Shown piece after piece: positions 55,795-64,000 of a DNA stretch of 64,000 bases. The stretch covers positions 124,001 through 188,000 of the forward strand of contig JAEILZ010000003.1 in NCBI GenBank assembly GCA_018873225.1, in the 5' to 3' direction. A program made the translations under genes and the position numbers. Source of the DNA: [Phialemoniopsis] sp. UDSM-2020. Its lineage: Eukaryota; Ascomycota; Sordariomycetes; Thyridiales; Thyridiaceae. Within the stretch, counting starts at the first letter, position 1. Every line of letters starts with the position of its first letter. The notes under the pieces are model-generated. The model did not search any database. It was not told the DNA's origin and worked only from the letters and a program-made list of their open reading frames with translations.

Positions 55795-57332
55795 GGCGCG
55801 GAGAGCCAAGTGTGCTGCAAGGCTACGACGAGAATGCAAGCAAGCACAGCTGATGACGATGCTGGGTGGATGATGCCGGGGACCCGCCTTCCCGTCCAGA
55901 CAAGGTAACGGACGCCAGACGCTGGTTGGGGCTTGTCAAGTGAGCATTTGATAAAGAACCGTCGTGAAGAAGATAAAATAGCGCCTGCCGGTCTGTCTAT
56001 GCTTCTGGTGTGCTCACATGTGTCCCAGAAGAGGACATCCGCCTTTGATCTGAATGCACAGGCGAATATGACCCGGCCTTCCCTGTCCTATGAGACGGGA
56101 GCTGTAATGAAGGGGATCCGATTGCCTAGCGAAGCGACAGGCCGATCTACGGGCAGGGAAAGATGAGATGCCGTGACAGAATAGTATGCGTGTGTAAAGG
56201 TAGACGTGAGGATATTGAAAGGAACAACTCTAGTCAATAGAGTTGACGTTGGATCAAACAATACTATGGTTGGCCGCTTCGCTGTGGCTGCAGCAGCTCA
56301 TACGCGAATTACACGCCTACCCTTCTTTTAGGTAGTTAATCTGGTTGAGGCTTGGTCGGGTGTGATTCAAGGCAGGCAGGTGGTCTGGTGGTCTGGTCTA
56401 CTTAGTCACTTGGCTGATCAGGTGGCAGCTGGCAAACAGCAGCTTGTGTGAGGTTTGGCGGGGTCTGCACTTTGAGCTTGTTAGAGCAATTGAGCACGTA
56501 CCCGCCGCAAAGGAAACCACATGAACCGTCAGTATCTCGGGGCGGCGCGCGCTAGGAACGTTTTTGACATCTGGTGTGGCAATTGGTGAAGGTTTATTAT
56601 ATTAGCACCGTTGGGATATAAGAGCCGGACCTCCTGAAGCCATGTCCGGTTGCAGGCTGGCGCCAGGTTGGCAGATTGGCAGATTTGCTTGGATGCATGG
56701 ACCACGTCTGATGTCCTGTCTGCAATGACCCCTGATCAATGAGAGAGATCAGAGACCCTGGCAGGTACCCAAGATGTGGTCTGTGCTCCCAAATTAGCTG
56801 TCCTTCCTACCCCTGTCCATCTTGTCCGTCCGTCCTCTTTCTTTTTTCTCTCCCAGCCGGGCCAAATTTCTTAGCTCTGGCTGGCGTTGCTGGAGCTGCC
56901 CGTTTTTTTACTGGGGAAAAGGGGAGGGGTCCTCTCCAGCGCTATCAAAACCGCCCAACCGCCGCCCCCCAGCCCAGTAACTGTACGTAAAAAGGGACCT
57001 ACCCAAGCAGCGGATCCCGACCCTTTTGCCTGCCCAGCAACATTTTGTGTGTGAAATTGCATTTTGCCCGACCGCTCGCTCCCCCCCGATCAACCACCAC
57101 CACCGCCTTCGACACTCAAACTCCACCACCTCCTTTTAAACTAAGCGTAATTCCACACCGCGACATCCTCATCACCCCCCCGACAGCACACCAACACCCT
57201 TTCACACAATACCTTGTCGCCGAGCGTAAACGAAACAAATTTCGCGGCAGTCGGACGACCTAACCAACCTGTCCTCATCCACCCACCCCCGAACAGGTAT
57301 TCGCTAGACACGAAGCAGCTACTCGGCCCATC
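55795..57332. other. divergent promoter region, no gene seen
   Basis: About 1.5 kb between the PROPPIN and septin genes. A motif-like fragment TTAGGTAGTTAAT lies near 56328. The last 270 bp are CA/CT-rich, a probable septin leader. No protein-like frame was accepted. Confidence 0.5.
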
Positions 57333-58994
57333 ATGTCTTCACCAGCTGTACGTTTTGGACTCCACTCCCCCTAAACTACCCTGACCTGCCTCTGCTTGTC
57401 TCCTTCCAACCCTCACGATACCTCCCAAGAAACGAACCCCATTCCATCTCTCTGCCTCATCCTCGCCTGCGCCTTGCTTGCCGCACCTGAATTGATCCCC
57501 CCAGCTGACCCTTACCTCGCCGCCAAAATGCAGAAGATGATCCGCCGCAAGAAGAATGTCAAGAAGGGTATCCAGTTCTGCCTCATGGTCTGTGGCGCTT
57601 CGGGAACTGGTACGTCAACTCCCGAGACGGTTTCGGTACCTCTGCCGCGATACTAACTCGATCTTGCTCACCACAGGCCGAACCACCTTCGTCAACACTC
57701 TCTGCGGCAAGTCCGTCCTCGAGCACATGGACTCCGACGACCCCAACGGCGCACATGTCGAGGAGGGTGTCAAGATCAAGCCGCTCACCGTTGGTACGTC
57801 GACTTCTCGCCTAAATATTCACGTCAACTTTGTGACGGCTGCTAACATACCCTATTGCAGAGCTTGAGCTTGATGAGGAGGGAACTCGCATCTCCCTGAC
57901 CATCGTCGACACCCCCGGTTTCGGCGACCAGATCGACAACGAGGCCAGGTAAGCTTCATTGCGCCCGTCGCCGAATGTTGCAAAAACATCAATTGACCTT
58001 CATCTACAGCTTTTCCGAGATTGTTGGCTACCTCGAGAGGCAATACGATGACATTCTGGCTGAGGAGTCCAGGATCAAGCGTAACCCTCGCTTCAGGGAC
58101 AACCGTGTCCATGCTATGCTCTACTTCATCACCCCTACCGGCCATGGGTACGTCTCTAGAACAGGAATGGTTGCGTAGGCGATCGAGTGTCTTACTAACT
58201 CTGACGCAGTCTCCGTGAGCTCGACATTGAGCTGATGAAGCGCCTCGCTCCCCGTGTCAACGTCATCCCTGTCATCGGCCGTGCCGACTCGCTGACGCCT
58301 GCTGAGCTGGCCGAGTCCAAGAAGCTGGTTATGGAGGACATTGAGCACTACAGAATCCCCGTCTACAACTTCCCCTACGACATCGAGGAGGACGATGAGG
58401 ACACCGTTGAAGAGAACGCCGAGCTGCGAGGCCTTATGCCCTTCGCGATCGTTGGTTCCGAGGAGATTGTCGAGATTGGCGGCCGCAAGGTCCGGGCTCG
58501 TCAGTACCCTTGGGGTGTGGTCGAGGTTGACAACCCCCGCCACTCTGATTTCCTCGCCATCCGCTCTGCCCTCCTGCACAGCCATTTGGCCGATCTGAAG
58601 GAGATCACCCACGACTTCCTGTACGAGAACTACCGTACCGAGAAGCTTAGCAAGAGCGTTGAGGGCGGCGCTGGAGTGTATGTTTTCCCCGCCCTATACT
58701 TGAATCTGTCAATAGACATACTGACATTGTCACAGCGATTCATCCATGAACCCCGAGGACCTGGCTTCGCAGTCCGTCCGCCTCAAGGAGGAGCAGCTCC
58801 GCCGCGAGGAGGAGAAGCTCCGCGAGATCGAGGTCAAGGTGCAACGCGAGATCAACGAGAAGCGCCAGGAGCTGTTGGCCCGCGAGTCCCAGCTGCGCGA
58901 GATCGAGGCTCGGATGCAACGCGAGGCCGCCGCCATGTCCTCGCCGCCACCCCCCGCCGCGGTCGAGGCCAACGGCGAGCACGACGGCAACTAG
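57333..58994 (+). CDS. aspA: septin, CDC11 class (AspA-like)
   Basis: Seven exons. Exons 2-7 are secure: 57505..57609, 57677..57793, 57861..57948, 58010..58147, 58210..58677, 58736..58994. Exon 1 starts at ATG 57333 (MSSPA) but its 3' end is ambiguous (see findings); the product has about 395-397 residues. Septins are GTP-binding proteins that form filaments at septa and cortex. A polybasic stretch (MIRRKKNVKKGIQF) precedes the G1 loop GASGTGRTT, with Arg where most septins have Lys, as in Cdc11. G3 is DTPGFGD, G4 is GRAD. The septin-unique region includes YPWGVVEVDNPRHSDF and LKEITHDFLYENYRTEKLS. The C-terminus is a coiled coil (about residues 310-375) and a short Pro/Ala tail. Confidence 0.9.
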
Positions 58995-60145
58995 GTGTCA
59001 CCGGCGATGGCTGTCGAGGCTTGAGCGCGTCGAGTGGCTTGCCCCTTGGCAGGTCCTCGGCACCTCGGAAAAAGGAGAACGGTCAGGTCTTCCACCTCTT
59101 TGGCGTTGGACTTGTTGTATTGCGTTGAAGAAAGAGATATTCCCCCGCTGCTTCTGCCTTTATTTTCCTCTTCCGCGAGACCCTCGCGGAGGAGTCTCAC
59201 CTCGGAAAATACGACCCGCTCCCGCAAGGTAGCGCACGAAAGGATAATGATTTTTTGCTCTTGTTGTGAGAGAGAGAAGGGGAAAAAGATATGGAGGCGA
59301 AGGGGCGGGTTCTGCGAGCCCGCAGCACTCACCCCCACGGTTCTTTCTCTACACCTATTTTTGTGTTTGTTCATTGCGTGTCTCTGGCCGTTGGGGGCCG
59401 TTGGGGGCCGTCTTTCTAGAGGGAAAAAAGGAGATGTAAAAAGTTCTCGTCTTTTGGGGGGTGTCGATGTTGGCGGATCATAAACAATTCCTTGTTTTGT
59501 TTCTCTCTCGATTATCACCATTCATCCTGGCGAGAAACGTGTTCATCACTCTCTTCCTTCTTCCTCTGCGGGCTTGTAGTTTTTGTCTTGACCCTTCAAA
59601 AACATATCCCCTTTGTTGTTTCTCTCGTCTTTTCTAGTACAGGACTTCTAATGCAGATATTCCCCCATACACCTGAATGAGATCCATATGTGACTTGAGC
59701 AAATTTACGGTGCAACAGTGACTGGCGTTATATCACTGTGGAAGTATCAACAAGACGTGGTGTTTGCTGTTCGACGTAGTTTTATACAAGCACCGATTCA
59801 GTTGAAAAGTTGCTAACTAACGCCAGTGCATTTTGTTTGATTAACTAAGTATGTATCAAGAATACGCACGACTCTGCGCAACCAGCCCATCTTGAGAATC
59901 CACATAATGACGAAGTGAATGAGCGGCCTCGAGGCTCGCAGACTACAAATGCAGCTTTGACGAAAACAAGACAAGTGATCTCATAACGCCGTTACCCAGT
60001 CCCCACGATTCCTCTTTGAAAGTACCCAATTTCCATAGCCATCGGCTTCCTATCGATTTCGCATCGGTAACCTCACGTTTGCCCCAGACTAGCCAATATC
60101 CCCATCGCTCCTTTCATCTGCGAGTCCAAGATGGACCACCAGCGT
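58995..60145. other. convergent 3' region, no gene seen
   Basis: About 1.15 kb between the septin and TMBIM genes, probably two long 3' UTRs. A 10-bp unit (TTGGGGGCCG) is repeated twice near 59391-59410. Open frames here show no recognisable protein. Confidence 0.5.
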
Positions 60146-61075
60146 CTAGTTATGCTGCTGGCTGTTGAGGATGCGCAGGATGGCGAGGAACAAGTTGATG
60201 ACGTCGAGGTACAGGCTGATGGCGGCGGCGATCTCCTCCTCGACGTGGTGCTTGCGCAGGACGAGCTGGGTGTCGACGAGGATGTAGCCGCTGAAGATGA
60301 GCGCGGCCAGGCCGCCGTAGATGAGCTCGCCCGTGGAGCTGCGGGGCAGGAACGCGGCCATGAAGCCGAACAGGATGAGGCCCCAGAGGGCGCCGAAGAG
60401 GTAGGGCATCCACGAGGTGAAGTCGTACTTTGTCTGGCAGGCGAAGAGGGTGAGGAAGACGAAGATGCCGCCCGTGAGCAGGACGGCGTTGAGGACGATC
60501 GAGGTCTCGTAGAAGGAGACGATGACCGAGACGGTGTAGGCCTCGAGCAGGGTGAAGCCCGAGAGGAAGAGCAGGTTGGTCGGGTACGACTTGCGCTTCC
60601 AGTAGGTCAGGAGCATGAAGGCGATGGCGCCGAAGAGCTGTTGCAGAAGAAGCATCGTGTTAGTCTCTTGTATCCTAGCATGTCCAGGGAAAATAGCAAT
60701 GTTGCTTACCGAAATCCAGACCATAGCCGGATGCGTCTGGATCCAGGTCTTGTAGTCCGCGCTGAGGAAGCTGAGGGCACTGACACCGCCAGTGACGAGA
60801 AGCTGAACAGTCAGGATGGCGTAGACCTTGCGGACGAACTGGTTGCGGATGTCGATGGTGGCCTCGGCGACGGAGCCGCCAAACTTGAAGTCGTCGGGAA
60901 CATCGCCGTCCTCGCCATCCTCGCTGTGACGGGGGACGCCGCCGGCGAGCAGCTCCTCGTCGCGGCGCGCGGCGTTCGCTGACTCGGCCTGATACGATGG
61001 GGGAGCCTGGGTGTAGTCGGTGTGGTCATCCGGGTCGACCTGCGGTGCGGGGGTGTACTTTGCCGCGGAGGCCAT
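60146..61075 (-). CDS. TMBIM / Bax inhibitor-1 family membrane protein (Bxi1-like)
   Basis: Two exons, 61075..60710 and 60637..60146, giving 285 residues from MASAAKYTPAPQVDPDD. A soluble Pro/acidic N-terminus of about 85 residues precedes seven hydrophobic segments (from VYAILTVQLLVTGGVSALSF to YLDVINLFLAILRIL). IRNQFVRKVYAILTVQLL and YILVDTQLVL are landmarks of the lifeguard/BI-1 family, which forms calcium-leak channels of ER and Golgi membranes and affects cell death. The 72-nt intron (GTAAGC donor, CTAAC branch, CAACAG acceptor) is a multiple of three without an in-frame stop, so the unspliced message would encode 24 extra residues. It is divergent from the ceramide synthase gene. Confidence 0.9.
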   Translation of the reverse strand: MASAAKYTPAPQVDPDDHTDYTQAPPSYQAESANAARRDEELLAGGVPRHSEDGEDGDVPDDFKFGGSVAEATIDIRNQFVRKVYAILTVQLLVTGGVSALSFLSADYKTWIQTHPAMVWISVSNIAIFPGHARIQETNTMLLLQQLFGAIAFMLLTYWKRKSYPTNLLFLSGFTLLEAYTVSVIVSFYETSIVLNAVLLTGGIFVFLTLFACQTKYDFTSWMPYLFGALWGLILFGFMAAFLPRSSTGELIYGGLAALIFSGYILVDTQLVLRKHHVEEEIAAAISLYLDVINLFLAILRILNSQQHN

Positions 61076-62839
61076 CTTTGCTGCGATGATGGAGGTTGGT
61101 GGTTGACGTGCAAATTGTAAGGGCCGGAAAAGGCAAAACAAAAGAAGACGGATGTTGTAGACAAGTAAATGTCACGATCGAAGGGAAGAGAAGAGTAGTT
61201 GTAGGAGGAGGAGCGAGTATCGTTGGGAGGCTGAGTTGTTAGACCTCTGGAAGGTTCGTCGAATCATCAACTGACTGCCTTGCCTGCTGACTGACCAACA
61301 GCATCATCTACGCCGCTTGGCTACGCCTTCCACGGTTAGGTCCAAAAGCGGGGGGCCACTTAAAACTGGCCAACGCCACAGACACGAAACACTGTTCACT
61401 GGAAAAGTCACGTGGGATGGCTGAGACCCTCTTCACGTGCCAGACCAATGAGATGGGCCGGCCGGGAAAGGAAGGGAAGGCGCGCCGCCTGCTAGCCAGG
61501 AGCACCAAAAAAAGAAGGCGGGCGGGAGCTTTGATGCTGGGCGGGGAGTCTAAAAAGGGGGGGAAAGGACCGTGGAGATTGAAAGGCTTGTGATTGGGCC
61601 AAGATAATAAGGGCCGGCAGAAGCAGCCAAACCTGGAACCAAACAGCGTGCAGTGGTTTTTATCCTTTGACACTTTTGCAGGGTCCTCTTGAAATGAACG
61701 TTAGCTCTGTTATCAGATATCGTCTTGTCGTCTCTGTCATCTGTCACCTGCCTTCAGTGTGTTGAAGAATTGCGAGGGCTGGAAAAGGAGGGGGGGATAT
61801 CACAGGCGAAATAATCAATCTTGGACTGATCTGATCTCAAGCCAGCTGCGAGGTCTTCTTTGTTGAGGAGCTCAGTGCCGATCGGTGCAGCACCCCCTGA
61901 CATGCAAAACTCAGACTAGATCTGCCAGTCTCCATCTGCAGTCTCCAGCATCTCTGCCCCCCTCACCCAATCCCAAAGACTGTTCAAGCTGAGCAGTTGA
62001 CATGGTTAGGTAATCGCACCATTCTCGCTGCAGCAGCGACAGAACATCCACCCACACAATACAGTACATATGTGCATGAGCATCACATGGACTCCATTCA
62101 GAGGCATGCCCCATTTTGAGATGTACCGAGCCTAAGAGCGGTTCGTACTGCATGCAAATCGCTGTGACCTTTCCCCGCCCTCGCCTGTCCATCAGTGACT
62201 ATCACCACTTCGCAAAGCTCGCCAAAGAGCAGAAAGATCTTGTTTTCCCCCCAGGCGAAAGCCAAGCATAGTGGACCAAACCCCCTGTGACTTGTTGACC
62301 CTCTTGTTGTATTGCAGTGTAATTGTATTCTAGTCTAGAGATTGCCCGGCTTGCCTGCCCCAAAAAGTGCTGGCCTACCCGTACCACCCTGCCCCCCCGG
62401 CCTCGTCCAAGCAAAAAAGCTCACCGCCTTAGCTTCCCCTCGGCCAGACCCACCTCAAATTCAACGCATGCGCAACACACGTCTAAAAATCGCTTTTGCT
62501 TGGCCCAGCACCTGTCTTGTCTGTCTTGTCTCCTCTTGGTCCAGATCCATTCGTTTCATAGACGGGACCATTGCTCGAACTGATATTTCCAATATTGGTT
62601 CTGTTCCCCCTCACCAACCCCGACTGCAGCGCACTCTCTTCTCTGGATATCGACAGAAACTCCTTTACTTTGGTGCCTCCTCTCGCGCCCAACATTTTGG
62701 CCGCTTTGGCCCTGTCCTGCCTTTTCTAGCCGCCGTTCTGCCGACAAGTCGCAGCACCACCATAGAACTCCTCCGTCGCTCGCTTTGATTCGGCCAGCAG
62801 AACCAATTGGGTACTGCTGCTGCCATTACCATCTCGACA
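61076..62839. other. divergent intergenic region with probable long leader
   Basis: About 1.76 kb between the TMBIM and ceramide synthase genes. From about 62380 to 62839 the plus strand is C/T-rich and resembles the leader of the gene at 62840. No additional gene was recognised. Confidence 0.5.
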
Positions 62840-64000
62840 ATGGCTTCCTCTTCCAAAGCGAACTCGAAGCAGACAGGCGATGCTGCCGCAAGACAACCCA
62901 GCGTCGAAGCTGAATCTCTAAGCCGAAACATTGTCGAGGCGGAGCTTCAGAAGGCCGACAAGAGGGCTCCCGAGACGAGCTCTCTTCACGCCCAGCCGCC
63001 CAGCAAAAATGTCGTGCTGGTGCGCAGAGTCAAGAGAAAGAACCTCAGCCCCATGGAGCAGTTTACTGGTTGGCTTGTCAAGAACCAGACTGGTACGTTA
63101 TAGCCCCAAAGCTACTACTTGCTCTGCACCCTTTTATGCAACTTGTGTGCTTTTACCCCGCGACCCAACTTTGGTGTTGGCCCTCTCTTTCGCCAATGGC
63201 AGCTCCCCAGCTTCTGCTGTCATTGTCACACTGCTTCGGTTCCAGCCTTTTTGGTTGTCACATGAAAAGCGATCTTGCAAGCTAACAGGATTCATGTTCC
63301 TAGGTCTCTCCTTCAACTTGATCGCACTGCTCTTCCTCGCCCACTGCTTCTTCCCGTCCCTCCGAGCCCACACGACCAAGTTCTACAGCCTCTCCTACTT
63401 GAACTCCAAGACCGGCCGCTATGGAGTTGGTTTCGATGATACCTATTTTATCATCTTCTTCGTTGTTCTCCTCACCGGTGTCCGCGCCTTCACAATCGAC
63501 TACATCCTTTGCCCCTTTGCCAGACAATGGGACCTGAAGAAGAAGAAGGAATTGGCCCGCTTTGGCGAGCAGGGATGGCTTCTGATCTATTGCACCGTTT
63601 TCTGGAGCATGGGAGTTGTAAGTGGACAAATTCTCCGTGCTTGGTCTCGTGCTCATCGTCTTGGGAACCTGACCAAGGATGCTCCCATGCTGGACCTCCG
63701 ATCACATTACTAACTACAACCTCGTCTCTAGTATCTCTACTACAGCTCTCCTGCATGGTTCAACTTGAGGAACCTTTGGACTCACTGGCCGAACCGTGAG
63801 ATGGATGGTCTCATGAAGTGGTACCAGCTGGTCCAGTTCGCCTTCTGGGTGCAGCAGATCTTCGTCATCAACATCGAGGAACGCAGAAAGGACCACTGGC
63901 AGATGTTCAGCCACCACATCCTCACCATCGCCCTCGTCTACTGCTCCGTGCGCTACCACCACACTCCCGTCGGAAACTTGATCCTCATCCTGATGGACAT
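62840..64000 (+). CDS. ceramide synthase, Lag1/TLC family (partial, runs off right edge)
   Basis: Three exons are visible: 62840..63092, 63304..63617 and 63732 onward to the window end; at least 278 residues. Ceramide synthases join a fatty acyl-CoA to a sphingoid base in the ER. After an 80-residue hydrophilic N-terminus (MASSSKANSKQTGDAAARQP) come membrane segments and TLC-domain landmarks: FDDTYFIIFFVVLLTGVRAF, YLYYSSPAWFNLRNLWTHWP, IFVINIEERRKDHWQMFSHH. The Lag1 motif has the double His of FSHHILTIALVYCSVRYHH. The junctions are G|GTACGT with a CTAG acceptor, and GTT|GTAAGT with a CTAAC branch. The 3' part lies outside the window. It is the Lag1/BarA-type enzyme; which fungal paralogue is not clear. 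Confidence 0.93.

Noticed and set aside
60131..60982. 283-codon plus-strand frame rich in Glu, Asp and Val
   Set aside because: Antisense shadow of the TMBIM gene; membrane-helix codons read backwards as acidic residues.
1..64000. Secondary-metabolite gene cluster suggested by the MFS and aldo-keto reductase genes
   Set aside because: The two genes are 39 kb apart and no polyketide synthase, peptide synthetase, terpene cyclase or cluster regulator is present.

Overview
The window looks like chromosomal DNA from a filamentous ascomycete (Pezizomycotina, most likely a Sordariomycete). The reasons are short GT-AG introns (mostly 59-125 nt) with CTAAC/CTGAC branch sites, GC-rich coding sequence, nuclear-type tRNA genes (one with a 16-nt intron), and fungal gene types such as a MetX-fold serine acetyltransferase with a presequence and a CDC11-class septin. 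There is no operon, no prophage, no CRISPR array and no recognisable secondary-metabolite cluster. Twenty protein genes and two tRNA genes can be supported. Splice junctions were derived by hand from GT/AG sites, branch sites and reading-frame continuity.

Layout. 0-13 kb: the end of a coiled-coil, tail-anchored-like protein; an AKR7-type aldo-keto reductase; an F-box protein; a mitochondrial CysA-like serine O-acetyltransferase; a conserved protein of unknown function; an SLC35F-type transporter; a BTB-like protein. 13-29 kb is gene-poor: tRNA-Leu(UAG), a Gln/Gly-rich conserved fungal protein in five exons, a peroxiredoxin-like protein and tRNA-Ala(AGC), separated by 2-5 kb spacers that probably include long transcript leaders. 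28.7-37.3 kb: a Cid1-type nucleotidyltransferase with a long disordered tail, convergent with a protein carrying many Arg-Pro-x-Ser-Pro repeats. 40-46 kb: an MFS transporter, two convergent Nudix hydrolases and a 76-residue hydrophilic protein. 47-64 kb is compact housekeeping sequence with alternating strands: DUF255/SPATA20-like protein, dynein light intermediate chain, Ist3/RBMX2-like splicing factor, PROPPIN (HSV2/WIPI4-like), CDC11-class septin, TMBIM/BI-1 protein and a Lag1-type ceramide synthase that runs off the right edge.

The genes do not form a single pathway. Small functional groupings are nucleotide-sugar clean-up (two Nudix enzymes), cytoskeleton (DLIC, septin), membrane and lipid biology (PROPPIN, TMBIM, ceramide synthase) and RNA biology (Cid1-like, RBMX2-like).

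The most unusual feature is a dispersed short motif, consensus GRTTATCCCACTRCCTAAG. It occurs singly in spacers, as tandem arrays (1746-1835; inside an intron at 6527-6600), as an apparent 12-bp inverted-repeat pair bounding a 72-bp element (5896-5967), and four times around the MFS gene. There it forms the last codons and stop, sits in the intron, abuts the start codon and recurs 94 bp upstream of it.
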